This document shows, piece after piece, positions 36,710 through 45,498 of a stretch of 64,000 nucleotides of DNA. This DNA is from JBBQFI01 sp038237805. GTDB taxonomy: Bacteria > Verrucomicrobiota > Verrucomicrobiia > Chthoniobacterales > UBA10450. Both the position numbers and the translations under genes were made by a program. Position 1 is the first letter of the stretch. Every line of letters begins with the position of its first letter. The notes below the pieces were generated by a model. It ran no database searches. It was given only the letters and a program-made list of their open reading frames with translations, and was not told the origin of the DNA. The DNA lies in contig JBBRYI010000002.1 in NCBI GenBank assembly GCA_038237805.1, positions 248,001 through 312,000 of the forward strand, read 5' to 3'.

Positions 36710-36788
36710 TCATGTTGAACGGAGCGAAGCGAAGTCGAAACATCTCTTATTGGTAAGAGATTCCTTGACTACGCTCGGAATGACAAAA
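36710..36788. repeat. Palindromic intergenic repeat between rhodanese and SufE-like genes
   Basis: Starts TGTCATGTTGAACGGAGCGA and ends GACTACGCTCGGAATGACA; the outer TGTCAT/ATGACA are inverted, and the middle AACATCTCTTA..TAAGAGATTC forms a second stem. The same inner words AATCTCTC and AAGAGATGTCTCG occur in the copies at 41392-41484 and 52608-52677. Confidence 0.65.
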
Positions 36789-36817
36789 GGCAGGGCGCGG
36801 GATAAATTGTACCGTCG

Positions 36818-37273
36818 ATGTATCCGCCCAAATTAGACAAAATCATTAATCTCTTCGAGTCGCTTCCTGAAGATGAGCGACGCGAAACGCTGGTCTCTTA
36901 TTCGGACAACGCGAAGAAACAGGAACCGCGCGAAGGCGAGCAATTCGACCTGCAAGATGTTCGCAAAGACGAAGAGTGTGCGGATACCGTGGGCGTCTAC
37001 CTGCATGTGGATGAGCAGGGCAAGTCGCATATACGGATGACGCTCGGCCCGGAGGTGCAAACGCTCACCCGAGCAATGACCGCGATTCTTTGCAAAGGTT
37101 TGGAAGGCGCTACCCCGCAGGAAATTCTCGATCTCCCAGCCGACTTCGTTACGCGCATCGTCGGTTCCGAACTCGTGCGCGTCCGAAGCCAGACGACATA
37201 CTACGTGCTGACACGCATCAAAGGTATCTGCAAGGTTTACCTCGATAGGCAACGCATGGCGGATGTTGCCTAA
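36818..37273 (+). CDS. SufE-like sulfur acceptor protein
   Basis: 151-aa SufE/CsdE-fold protein. C54 in DEECADTVGVYL is in the place of the SufE acceptor Cys, and the central LTRAMTAILCKGLEGATPQEILDLP matches the SufE helical core. SufE takes persulfide sulfur from SufS for Fe-S cluster assembly. The suf operon is not in this window. A second Cys in CKGL lies in the helical core. Confidence 0.82.
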   Translation: MYPPKLDKIINLFESLPEDERRETLVSYSDNAKKQEPREGEQFDLQDVRKDEECADTVGVYLHVDEQGKSHIRMTLGPEVQTLTRAMTAILCKGLEGATPQEILDLPADFVTRIVGSELVRVRSQTTYYVLTRIKGICKVYLDRQRMADVA

Positions 37274-37283
37274 CAAATCGTAG

Positions 37284-37289
37284 TATAAT
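37284..37289 (+). promoter_or_regulatory. Candidate -10 box of carB promoter
   Basis: A consensus TATAAT sits in an AT-rich patch (AGTATAATTAAATTTAAGG) in the 127-bp gap before carB. No good -35 box lies at 16-18 bp, so it would need help or be an extended type. Initiation near 37296 would give a leader of about 105 nt. Confidence 0.4.
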
Positions 37290-37400
37290 TAAATTTAAGG
37301 CTCTTGCGCGTCGTCGATCTATTTGTGAGGCACGTCTAGAAGAGATCGAAGTTTAACAGGTGACGTTCGAGTTATTTCGACTACGCTCCCCGCTGCGCAA

Positions 37401-40400
37401 ATGCCGCGGAACGATCAGCTCAAGAAAATTCTCCTCATAGGTTCAGGACCAATTGTCATTGGTCAGGGCTGCGAATTTGATTATTCCGGCGTGCAAGCGT
37501 GCAAGGCGCTGCGCGAAGAAGGCTACGAGGTCGTCCTCATCAATTCTAATCCGGCGACGATCATGACCGATCCGGAATTTGCCGATCGCACTTATATCGA
37601 ACCCATCACGGCCGAAGTGATCGAGGCTATTCTCGAACGCGAGAAACCGGATGCGATTCTGCCGACGATGGGCGGCCAGACCGCGTTGAATGCCGCAATG
37701 GAGTTGAATCGCAATGGCGCGCTCGCGCGTCACGGCGTGAAATTGATCGGCGCCAATGCGCAGGCGATTGCCAAGGGCGAAGATCGCCAGCTTTTTAAAG
37801 AAGCGATGTTGCGCATCGGTCTCGAAGTTCCGCGTTCCGGAATCGCGCGCTCGGTTGGAGATGCACATCGCGTTGCCGACGAAATTGGCACATTGCCGTT
37901 GATCATTCGGCCAGCGTTCACACTTGGCGGCTCGGGCGGGGGAATTGCCTACAATCGTGAAGAACTCGAAACCATCGCCGCGCGCGGTATCGCCTTTTCG
38001 CCCGTGAATGAAGTCCTGATCGAAGAATCCCTCGTTGGTTGGAAGGAATTCGAGATGGAAGTGATGCGCGACCGGCTGGACAACTGCGTCGTCATTTGCT
38101 CGATCGAAAACTTCGATCCCATGGGCGTGCACACGGGTGATTCCATCACAGTGGCGCCCGCACAGACGCTGACGGATAAGGAATTCCAGATGATGCGCGA
38201 CGCTTCATTTGCTGTCATTCGCGAGATTGGCGTTGAGACCGGCGGGTCGAACATCCAATTCGCGGTCAATCCAACAAACGGCCGCATGGTCGTGATCGAA
38301 ATGAATCCGCGCGTGTCACGATCTTCCGCACTCGCCTCGAAAGCGACCGGGTTTCCGATCGCTAAAATTGCTGCCAAGCTCGCCGTCGGTTACACCCTGG
38401 ATGAAATCCCGAACGACATCACTCGCGAAACGCCCGCCAGTTTCGAGCCGACGATTGATTATTGCGTCGTAAAAGTTCCGCGTTTCACGTTCGAAAAATT
38501 TCCGCAAGCCGATGCCACGTTAACGACGCAAATGAAGAGTGTTGGCGAGGCGATGGCAATCGGCCGCACGTTCAAAGAGGCGCTGCAAAAAGCGTTGCGC
38601 AGTCTGGAAATTAAACGCTTTGGGTTTTGCGCTGATGGAAATGAAACTCGCGTCGATCCGGAAACGCTGCGACGCAAACTAGCGATCCCAAATGCCGATC
38701 GCATTTTCCATCTCGCACAGGCGCTGCAAGACGGAATGTCGCTCGATGAAATTTACGAGCTCACAAAAATCGATCGCTGGTTCCTGCAAAATTTGAAACA
38801 GATCGTGGAAGAAGCCCGATCCCTGGGTAGGGCGCGCGTCTCGCGCGCCGCGCCGGACGTCTCGTCCGGCGCAATAAATATACGCGTCGAAGGCGCGCCA
38901 GTATCTGCTCCGCGAGACGCGGAGCAGCACGGGCGAGACGCCCGCGCTACCCAGACGGAAGAGTTAACCGCATTACGCCGGGCAAAGAAATTGGGCTTTT
39001 CTGATCGACAGATTGCGTTTTTGCATGGGAAGCAGGAAGCGGAGGTTCGCGAACAAAGAAAAACAGCGGGAATCATTCCGACGTATCGGCTCGTCGATAC
39101 CTGCGCAGCGGAGTTCGAAGCTTATACGCCGTATTATTATTCGACCTACGGAACCGAGAACGAGATTCGCGCGGGGACAAAGCGCAAAATCATGATTCTA
39201 GGCGGCGGACCGAACCGCATCGGACAGGGAATCGAGTTCGATTATTGCTGCGTGCACGCGGCCTTCGCGCTGCGTGAGCTCGGGTTCGAAGCCATCATGG
39301 TAAACTCAAATCCGGAGACCGTTTCGACTGATTACGATACGAGCGACAAACTCTACTTCGAACCGCTCACGCTCGAAGACGTCCTCAACATTTACGATCA
39401 GGAAAAACCGGAGGGAGTGATCGTACAATTCGGCGGGCAAACGCCGCTCAATCTCGCCAACGGATTGCGCGCCGCCGGGGTTCCGATCATCGGCACGCAA
39501 CCGGAAAGCATCGAGATGGCGGAAGATCGCAAACTCTTCGCCGCGATGCTCGATAAACTTGGCTTGCGCCAAACGCCGAGCGGGAGTGCGATGAACGTCG
39601 ACGGTGCGATCGCGATCGCACAAACGATCGGATATCCCGTACTCGTGCGCCCGTCGTTTGTGCTCGGGGGTCGCGCGATGGAATTGGTCTACAACGAAGA
39701 AGATTTGCGCCGTTACATGCAAAGCGCGATCGACGTTACGCCGGATCGACCAGTGCTGGTGGATCATTTTCTCGAAGATGCGATCGAGGTCGACGTCGAT
39801 TGCATCGCCGACGGCGAGATCGCGGTCATCGGCGCGATCATGGAGCACATCGAACAAGCCGGAATTCATAGCGGCGATAGCGCATGCGTTATCCCGACGT
39901 TCTCGTTAGGCAAAAATGTTCTCGAAGAAATCACGTCGTCGACGAAAGCGATGGCGCGCGAGCTGAACGTGCGCGGGCTGATGAATGTGCAGTTTGCCGT
40001 AAAGGGCAGCGATGTTTATGTGCTCGAAGTCAATCCGCGTGCATCGCGCACCGTGCCGTTTGTAAGCAAAGCCATCGGTGTTCCGCTCGCCAAACTCGCA
40101 GCAAAAGTGATGACGGGAAAAACGTTGCGCGAACTTGAGTTTACGAAAGAAATCATCCCGCAGCATTTTTCCGTGAAAGAAGCGGTCTTTCCTTATCTGC
40201 GTTATCAGGGCATGGACATTTCCTTGGGGCCGGAAATGAAATCAACCGGTGAAGTGATGGGAATCGACGCGGACCTCGGCCTCGCCTTTGCCAAGTCCCA
40301 GATGGCTGCGCCGCCCCCGCTTCCGAAAGGTGGAAACGTTTTCATCAGCGTGAAGGACACCGACAAGGAAGCTATCATTTCACTGGCGCGACAATTTATC

Positions 40401-40775
40401 GAGCTTGGCTTTGGAATTATTGCGACCTCGGGAACGGCGTTGGCGCTGCAGGGGGCGAGAATTTCGGTGCAGAAAGTTTTTAAGTTACGCGAGGGACGAC
40501 CCAATGTTTTCGATCGCGTCATCAATGGCGACATCAACTTCATCATTAATACGCCAAGCGGAAAAGTTCCGCGCGAAGACGAAGTCACGATTCGCAATGC
40601 GTCGCTGGCGAAGAAAATTCCGATCATAACAACGATCCGGGCCGCGCAAGCGAGCCTGAACGGAATTCGCTCACTGCAAAAAAGTCCGGTGCGCGTAAAA
40701 AGCCTGCAAGAATATCACGCCGATGCCAACGAGCGCGTGACATCGGAACGCATTCGTGCCACAGGTCGCAGATGA
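37401..40775 (+). CDS. carB: Carbamoyl-phosphate synthase large subunit, with palindrome-encoded insert
   Basis: 1124 aa, about 50 longer than E. coli CarB. Both ATP-grasp halves are complete: GSGPIVIGQGCEFDYSG and RPAFTLGGSGGG in the first, GGGPNRIGQGIEFDYCC and RPSFVLGGRAMELVY in the second, and the C-terminal MGS-like allosteric domain (GNVFISVKDTDKEAI). Codons 475-518 (RARVSRAAPDVSSG...) lie exactly on a 132-bp palindromic element, in frame, in the connector between the two halves. carA is not adjacent. The stop overlaps the start of the cyclophilin gene (ATGA). Confidence 0.97.
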   Translation: MPRNDQLKKILLIGSGPIVIGQGCEFDYSGVQACKALREEGYEVVLINSNPATIMTDPEFADRTYIEPITAEVIEAILEREKPDAILPTMGGQTALNAAMELNRNGALARHGVKLIGANAQAIAKGEDRQLFKEAMLRIGLEVPRSGIARSVGDAHRVADEIGTLPLIIRPAFTLGGSGGGIAYNREELETIAARGIAFSPVNEVLIEESLVGWKEFEMEVMRDRLDNCVVICSIENFDPMGVHTGDSITVAPAQTLTDKEFQMMRDASFAVIREIGVETGGSNIQFAVNPTNGRMVVIEMNPRVSRSSALASKATGFPIAKIAAKLAVGYTLDEIPNDITRETPASFEPTIDYCVVKVPRFTFEKFPQADATLTTQMKSVGEAMAIGRTFKEALQKALRSLEIKRFGFCADGNETRVDPETLRRKLAIPNADRIFHLAQALQDGMSLDEIYELTKIDRWFLQNLKQIVEEARSLGRARVSRAAPDVSSGAINIRVEGAPVSAPRDAEQHGRDARATQTEELTALRRAKKLGFSDRQIAFLHGKQEAEVREQRKTAGIIPTYRLVDTCAAEFEAYTPYYYSTYGTENEIRAGTKRKIMILGGGPNRIGQGIEFDYCCVHAAFALRELGFEAIMVNSNPETVSTDYDTSDKLYFEPLTLEDVLNIYDQEKPEGVIVQFGGQTPLNLANGLRAAGVPIIGTQPESIEMAEDRKLFAAMLDKLGLRQTPSGSAMNVDGAIAIAQTIGYPVLVRPSFVLGGRAMELVYNEEDLRRYMQSAIDVTPDRPVLVDHFLEDAIEVDVDCIADGEIAVIGAIMEHIEQAGIHSGDSACVIPTFSLGKNVLEEITSSTKAMARELNVRGLMNVQFAVKGSDVYVLEVNPRASRTVPFVSKAIGVPLAKLAAKVMTGKTLRELEFTKEIIPQHFSVKEAVFPYLRYQGMDISLGPEMKSTGEVMGIDADLGLAFAKSQMAAPPPLPKGGNVFISVKDTDKEAIISLARQFIELGFGIIATSGTALALQGARISVQKVFKLREGRPNVFDRVINGDINFIINTPSGKVPREDEVTIRNASLAKKIPIITTIRAAQASLNGIRSLQKSPVRVKSLQEYHADANERVTSERIRATGRR
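38823..38954 (+). mobile_element. 132-bp palindromic element inside carB (44 in-frame codons)
   Basis: Outer ends CTGGGTAG (38823-38830) and CTACCCAG (38947-38954) are perfect inverted repeats. Inside are nested hairpins with GTCTCG/CGAGAC cores: GGCGCGCGTCTCGCGCGCC, GCCGGACGTCTCGTCCGGC, CTCCGCGAGACGCGGAG and GGGCGAGACGCCC. Length 132 bp is divisible by three and contains no stop in the carB frame. A related copy lies at 50676-50802. It encodes no protein of its own. Confidence 0.85.
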
Positions 40776-41377
40776 AACGGACGTTGTTCTGTTGCTTGAT
40801 GGGATTGGCGCTCGGCTTCACGCAAGCTCGGGGCGAGGAAAAGAAAGACACACCTTCAATGAATGATTCAAAAAAAGAAGTCGCGGTCATCAAAACGACC
40901 GAGGGCGAAATGGTTTGCGAATTGTGGCCTGATGTGGCGCCGAAAACAGTCGAGAACTTTAAGAAGCTCGCCAATTCCAGTTTTTACGATGGCACCGCGT
41001 TCCACCGCATCATTAAAAATTTCATGGTACAGGGAGGCGATCCGCTGACGAAAAATCCAGCGCAATCAAGCCGCTACGGCACGGGTGGACCCGGTTACTC
41101 GGTCAAAGCGGAGTTTAACGATCGTCCGCACGAACGCGGCGTGCTCTCGATGGCGCGTTCGGCTGATCCCGATTCTGCAGGCAGCCAATTCTTCATCTGC
41201 CTGGCGCGCGTGACTCATCTCGATCATCAATACACCGCTTTCGGGAAATTGATTAAGGGCGACGACGTGCTCACGAAAATTGGTGACACGCCCGTCGGCG
41301 GTCCCGAAAGAAGTTCCCCCACGCAACGTGTTGGAGTCGAAAGCATCAAGGTGGTCCCGGCGGATTCGGTTAAGTAA
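40772..41377 (+). CDS. Periplasmic peptidyl-prolyl isomerase (cyclophilin)
   Basis: 201 aa. Signal peptide MKRTLFCCLMGLALGFTQARG, then a short spacer and a cyclophilin domain with the catalytic Arg in FHRIIKNFMVQGGDP, and the active-site stretches AGSQFFICL and HLDHQYTAFGKL. It would speed X-Pro isomerisation in exported proteins. The start codon overlaps the carB stop by 4 bp, so the two are coupled, an unusual pairing. Confidence 0.93.
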   Translation: MKRTLFCCLMGLALGFTQARGEEKKDTPSMNDSKKEVAVIKTTEGEMVCELWPDVAPKTVENFKKLANSSFYDGTAFHRIIKNFMVQGGDPLTKNPAQSSRYGTGGPGYSVKAEFNDRPHERGVLSMARSADPDSAGSQFFICLARVTHLDHQYTAFGKLIKGDDVLTKIGDTPVGGPERSSPTQRVGVESIKVVPADSVK

Positions 41378-41391
41378 ACGGTCCGCTCCTT

Positions 41392-41484
41392 GTCATTCCG
41401 AGCGAACTTGCCAGTCCGGCTTGGACCGAGGAATCTCTCATTGTCCCACCAGTAAGAGATGTCTCGACTCCGCTCGACATGACA
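41392..41484. repeat. Palindromic intergenic repeat after cyclophilin gene
   Basis: TGTCATTCCGAGCGA at the left and GCTCGACATGACA at the right are inverted ends; the middle GAGGAATCTCTC and TAAGAGATGTCTCGA pair as in the copies at 36710 and 52608. The copy sits directly between two genes on the same strand and may end or insulate transcription. Confidence 0.7.
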
Positions 41485-41502
41485 GAAAACTTCGCCTAAC
41501 GA

Positions 41503-42387
41503 ATGCCGGACGCTACATCCAAGGTTGCACTCGTGCAGATGCGGTGCGGCACTAAGCCCGAAGAAAATCTTGCACGCGCACTCGATTTTATCCGCGATGC
41601 GGCCAAACAGGGCGCCCGGATCATTTGTCTGCCCGAACTCTTCCGCTCGCAGTACTTCTGCCAGTTGGAAGATCACGCTAATTTTGCCCTGGCCGAAGAA
41701 ATACCGGGGCCGACGACTGATTCGTTAGGCAAACTTGCCGCTGAGCTCGGTGTCGTCATCATCGCTTCGCTCTTCGAGAAACGGAGCGCGGGCGTTTATC
41801 ACAACACCGCCGCGATCATCGATGCCGATGGGAAATTTCTCGGAAAGTATCGCAAGATGCACATCCCGGATGATCCCGCTTATCACGAAAAATTTTATTT
41901 CACGCCCGGCGATCTCGGCTTTCAAAGCTGGTCGACTTCGCAGGGAAAGATTGGCGTGTGCGTTTGCTGGGATCAGTGGTATCCGGAAGCTGCGCGCCTG
42001 ACAGCGTTGCGTGGCGCGGAAATGTTGTTTTATCCGACGGCGATCGGATGGCATCCGAGCGAGAAAGAAAAATACGGCGTCGCGCAACATTCCGCGTGGG
42101 AGACGATCCAGCGCAGTCATGCTATCGCCAATGGATGTTTTGTTGCGGTGGCAAACCGTGTCGGTCATGAGCGACCGGCGGGTGGTGATGGGATCGAGTT
42201 TTGGGGCCAAAGTTTCATCGTCGCGCCAAGCGGCGAAATCATTGCCAAAGGAAGTCTCGCCAGAGAAGAGCTCGTCATTGCGGACATCGAATGGAAACGC
42301 GTCGACGAACATCGCACGCACTGGCCGTTCCTGCGCGATCGTCGCATCGACGCATATTCCGATATTCAAAAGCGAATGATCGATTGA
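41503..42387 (+). CDS. aguB: N-carbamoylputrescine amidase (nitrilase superfamily)
   Basis: 294 aa. The Glu-Lys-Cys triad is visible: E in CLPELFRSQYF, K in KYRKMHIPDDPAYHEKFYF, and C155 in VCVCWDQWYPEAAR. The stretch HIPDDPAYHEKFYFTPGD is typical of AguB, which hydrolyses N-carbamoylputrescine to putrescine, CO2 and ammonia. Its usual partner agmatine deiminase is not nearby; arginine-using genes of another type lie 6 kb downstream. The start follows a TCGTTAGGC copy (reverse) by one base. Confidence 0.93.
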   Translation: MPDATSKVALVQMRCGTKPEENLARALDFIRDAAKQGARIICLPELFRSQYFCQLEDHANFALAEEIPGPTTDSLGKLAAELGVVIIASLFEKRSAGVYHNTAAIIDADGKFLGKYRKMHIPDDPAYHEKFYFTPGDLGFQSWSTSQGKIGVCVCWDQWYPEAARLTALRGAEMLFYPTAIGWHPSEKEKYGVAQHSAWETIQRSHAIANGCFVAVANRVGHERPAGGDGIEFWGQSFIVAPSGEIIAKGSLAREELVIADIEWKRVDEHRTHWPFLRDRRIDAYSDIQKRMID

Positions 42388-42414
42388 CGCGCCCCCCGGG
42401 CGGCGGCTACAGTT

Positions 42415-42438
42415 TACACGCGGCACTACGCCGGTGTA
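42415..42438 (+). promoter_or_regulatory. Hairpin just upstream of sodC
   Basis: TACAC-G-CGGC pairs with GCCG-GTGTA around an ACTAC loop, ending 9 bp before the sodC ATG. If transcribed it could cover the ribosome site. No regulator site is recognised. Confidence 0.35.
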
Positions 42439-42447
42439 GTTTCATGG

Positions 42448-42981
42448 ATGAAACGAAACTTCTTCCCCGCGCTTGTTGCAGCGATCGCTGTAATTTTCTT
42501 CGTCGGCTTAACCGCTGCCTCCGCGCAAGAACCGACAAAGGCAATCGCCGTCCTGCATCCCACTAAAGGAAGCAAAGTCGAGGGCACCGTTACATTCACC
42601 AGGAGCGGTGACGAAATGAAAGTCGTCGCTGATGTGAGCGGACTCACTCCGGGCAAACATGGTTTTCACATTCACGAGTTCGGGGACTGCTCGTCATCCG
42701 ATGGAATGGCGGCGGGCGGACATTTCAACCCCACGAAAGCGCCGCATGCGGGACATGATGCATCACCGCGGCACGTCGGCGATTTGGGCAATATAGAGGC
42801 CGATAGTTCAGGAAAAGCGCATCTCGAGTTAACCGACAAGTTAATGAAAATGAGCGGTGAAGATTCGATCATCGGCCGCGGGTTGATCGTCCACGAAAAA
42901 GTCGATGACTTAAAAACGCAGCCGACCGGTAACGCGGGTGGCCGTTCAGCATGCGGAGTCGTCGGGGTCGCGAAACCGTGA
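42448..42981 (+). CDS. sodC: Cu/Zn superoxide dismutase
   Basis: 177-aa periplasmic enzyme with signal peptide MKRNFFPALVAAIAVIFFVGLTAASA. Copper ligands are in HGFHIHEFGDC and GGHFNP, zinc ligands in HAGHDASPRHVGD, the disulfide Cys in GDCSSS and SACGVVGV, and the electrostatic-loop Arg in NAGGRSACG. It removes superoxide in the periplasm. It is flanked by unrelated genes on the same strand. Confidence 0.95.
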   Translation: MKRNFFPALVAAIAVIFFVGLTAASAQEPTKAIAVLHPTKGSKVEGTVTFTRSGDEMKVVADVSGLTPGKHGFHIHEFGDCSSSDGMAAGGHFNPTKAPHAGHDASPRHVGDLGNIEADSSGKAHLELTDKLMKMSGEDSIIGRGLIVHEKVDDLKTQPTGNAGGRSACGVVGVAKP

Positions 42982-43073
42982 GACATCTTCTGTCGCGGCG
43001 GTCTGTGACCGTCGAAAAATTACCCCCATAAGACGTGCGACGGACACCCACCGCCGCTACAATCGAAACTCCT

Positions 43074-44141
43074 ATGAACTTGATGACGCTGAGTGAAATT
43101 CGCAGAGCCGCACAGAACGGCTCGGTCCAGGGGCATGTCCACGTTCAGGTGGAAGCGGCCTCAGCAAAGATGACACGTGAGCAAAAGCCATTTTGCGAAC
43201 TCGCTCTCGCCGACGCGTGCGATCGAATGACGCTGCGCGTTTGGAGCGATCATCCGGAATACCGGGCATGCGGTTCAATGCAGATCGGCGATTTCATCGA
43301 GCTTGCGGGTGAATTCAACCAGCATCAACAATTCGGTCTGGAGGCGCGACCAAATTGGAAGGTTCGATCGCTCAACGAACAGGAACGTTTGGAGTTGCTG
43401 CAAGGACCGGCCGAACTACGCGCGAAACAATCTGCGGATTGGGATTATCTCCAGACTGCGATAAAGAGAATCTCCGATCCACGTCTTCACTCGTTAGGCG
43501 AAGCGTTCCTGAACGAATGGGGAGATCGGTTTCGTCGCACGGCGGCGGCGCGCAGTTATCACCATGCACGTCGCGGCGGTCTGCTTGAGCACACGGCGCA
43601 AATGATGCGTGTCGCGAGCGCGATCGCTCCGCTGTATGCGCCATTGAATCTCGATTTGCTCATCACTGGAATTTTGTTCCACGATTCGGGAAAGCTTTGG
43701 GAAAATCACTTGCCGGAGACTGGATTCACCATGGGCTATGATGAGCGCGGTGAATTGATCGGCCACATCTCGATCGGGCTCGAATTGGTTAATTCGCTCT
43801 GGCGCAATTTGCAGACTTCAGAAAATATCGAGGATTGGAGAGATCTCGTTCCCGCATCGGAAGATGTGCGTTTGCACCTCTTGCATTTGATCGGCGCACA
43901 TCACGGCGAGATGGAGCTTGGTTCGCCCGTCTATCCGAAAACGCCGGAAGCAATGGCGCTTCATTACATCGATAACCTTGATGCGCGTCTGGAGATGTTT
44001 TTTGCGGGCTACATGACGGCGAAGCCATTAGCCGCACGTATTTTCGATCGCGTGCGGCCTTTACCTGCACATCTAATCACACCACTGGAGAAATTTCAAA
44101 ACGGCAGTGACAGCGCGGAAGAATCAGGAAAATTGTCATGA
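43074..44141 (+). CDS. YhaM-like 3'-5' exoribonuclease (OB fold + HD domain)
   Basis: 355 aa. An N-terminal OB fold (VEAASAKMTREQKPFCELALAD, DFIELAGEF) is followed by an HD phosphohydrolase domain (YHHARRGGLLEHTAQMM and FHDSGKLWE, then HLIGAHHGE). This is the layout of B. subtilis YhaM, which trims RNA and DNA from the 3' end. Start at 43074 was chosen over 43035 because the longer form has no conserved sequence. The next gene overlaps its stop by 4 bp (ATGA). Confidence 0.88.
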   Translation: MNLMTLSEIRRAAQNGSVQGHVHVQVEAASAKMTREQKPFCELALADACDRMTLRVWSDHPEYRACGSMQIGDFIELAGEFNQHQQFGLEARPNWKVRSLNEQERLELLQGPAELRAKQSADWDYLQTAIKRISDPRLHSLGEAFLNEWGDRFRRTAAARSYHHARRGGLLEHTAQMMRVASAIAPLYAPLNLDLLITGILFHDSGKLWENHLPETGFTMGYDERGELIGHISIGLELVNSLWRNLQTSENIEDWRDLVPASEDVRLHLLHLIGAHHGEMELGSPVYPKTPEAMALHYIDNLDARLEMFFAGYMTAKPLAARIFDRVRPLPAHLITPLEKFQNGSDSAEESGKLS

Positions 44142-44575
44142 CGAGCTATCGACACTCCCAGGTCGGATTCACTCTCATTTTTGGACTAATCACGACTGCT
44201 TTTGTAGCTGGAGTCTCTATCACTTCTGCTACGAGCGCCCTATTCGGGACAATCATTGCTGGGATCGTGCTGATCACGACAGTGATTTTCTCCAAGCTCA
44301 CCATTACCGTCGACGATGTTCATGTGCGCGCGATTTTCGGACCCGGCTTTACGTTTCGGAAGATCAAGCTCGCTGATATCACGGCGTGCGAACCGATTCG
44401 AATTCGTTGGTGGTACGGATGGGGCATTCACCTCACACCGTCCGGCTGGCTCTATAATGTTTCTGGTTGGGACGCAGTAGCCTCTACCTTGCGCAACGGC
44501 CGCCGCGTCTCTTTCGGGACCGATCAGCCGGAAGAACTTTGCGCGGCAATTCGACGTCTCGCTTCGGCAAGATAG
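44138..44575 (+). CDS. Two-span membrane protein with PH-like domain
   Basis: 145 aa. Two adjacent hydrophobic segments (about residues 10-30 and 35-52) precede a short beta-rich region (KLTITVDDVHVRAIFGPG, DITACEPIRIRWWYGWGIHL, DAVASTLRNGRRVSFGTDQPEEL) of the bacterial PH-domain type. The last phrase, in which the query is compared with a stored value, is common in DUF304-like proteins. It is translationally coupled to the YhaM-like gene and overlaps the methyltransferase gene tail to tail by 52 bp. Function unknown. Confidence 0.72.
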   Translation: MTSYRHSQVGFTLIFGLITTAFVAGVSITSATSALFGTIIAGIVLITTVIFSKLTITVDDVHVRAIFGPGFTFRKIKLADITACEPIRIRWWYGWGIHLTPSGWLYNVSGWDAVASTLRNGRRVSFGTDQPEELCAAIRRLASAR

Positions 44576-45375
44576 GTTTCGTCAATCTCGAATCCGATAA
44601 AATTCCTTACGCCACACAGTTTCGCGGCGATGGCGGAATTTCCAATCCCGAGAAACGGATCGAGCATCGAGTTCACCCGGGAAATGCCATGTAACTTGAT
44701 ACACCATTCAGCCAAACGAACAGGGAACGTCGCGGGATGCGGCCGCTGTTTAGCCCGGTTTTGAATTGTTTCGTAAGGAATGAACCAAGTGTTGCCACGG
44801 CATCGTAGGTTTTTTCCACGAGTGTGTGACCAGCGCGCGATATTGCTCTTATCCTGGTAAGGGACTCCGATTGCTAATCGATCAATTTCGACGTGGCCGG
44901 TCTTCGTAAAGTGAAATACGTACTCATGGCAGTCGTTAACGAAGCGCTTTGAGCTGATAGGCTTGAAATGGCCATATGAACGAACGTTGCCGTCACGATC
45001 CTCGATTGTGATCGCTTTGATCCAATGAATCGTGTTCTGCAATACAAAGTATTGACGCAACCGTAGAAGCAGTTCATGTGGCAACATAGGGTTCGAAGGC
45101 GCCGCGCCAACATTCAGAAAGAACGATCCACTCCGGTTGAGAACTCTATCGAGCTCGGCTGCCCAATGATCGCACCATTCAAGATACGATTCCCGGTCTG
45201 CAGTATCTGAATACTTCCGATATTTGATACCGAGATTGTACGGTGGGGAAGTTACGACGACGTCGATGCTTTCGCGAGGAAGGCTGCGCATTCCAACAAC
45301 GCAATCTTGAAGCCTTAAATCAGAGCTGAAAAACGGAAAGAGGGTCTGATCCGCGTCATTTCGGAGCCGCACCAT
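44524..45375 (-). CDS. DNA methyltransferase (N4-C or N6-A class, TSPPY)
   Basis: 283-aa amino-methyltransferase. Motif IV is VVTSPPYNLGIKY near residues 40-52 and the SAM-binding motif I is DPFLGIGNSAIAAK near 240-253, so the order is IV-TRD-I (beta class). The target recognition region between them (about 90-220) is unrecognised. TSPPY is seen in both N4-cytosine and N6-adenine enzymes. It lacks an adjacent classical restriction gene, but it is divergent from a DUF262/DUF1524 nuclease gene (123-bp gap). Its 3' end runs 52 bp into the opposing membrane-protein gene. Confidence 0.9.
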   Translation of the reverse strand: MVRLRNDADQTLFPFFSSDLRLQDCVVGMRSLPRESIDVVVTSPPYNLGIKYRKYSDTADRESYLEWCDHWAAELDRVLNRSGSFFLNVGAAPSNPMLPHELLLRLRQYFVLQNTIHWIKAITIEDRDGNVRSYGHFKPISSKRFVNDCHEYVFHFTKTGHVEIDRLAIGVPYQDKSNIARWSHTRGKNLRCRGNTWFIPYETIQNRAKQRPHPATFPVRLAEWCIKLHGISRVNSMLDPFLGIGNSAIAAKLCGVRNFIGFEIDETYLAEARRRIAAQSSSG

Positions 45376-45498
45376 ATCGATTCGATTCGTACCAAACCGG
45401 GCAGACGGATGTACAGCCTTTTTTTAATCCAAATTGCCCAGGGACAATGGCCGTTAACGGATTTGTGTTGATGCGTGATCTGATGAATGTAGCTGAAG
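45376..45498. promoter_or_regulatory. Divergent promoter region of methyltransferase and GmrSD-like gene
   Basis: Holds a perfect 10-bp palindrome CCGTTAACGG (45451-45460) and, just before it, the imperfect palindrome ATTGCCCAGGGACAAT (45433-45448). Both are placed where a shared regulator could switch the two genes. No C-protein gene is seen beside them. Confidence 0.4.

Noticed and set aside
38823..38954. Reading the carB insert as a frameshift or pseudogene
   Set aside because: The frame is open throughout, the insert is a multiple of three and conserved CarB motifs continue on both sides.
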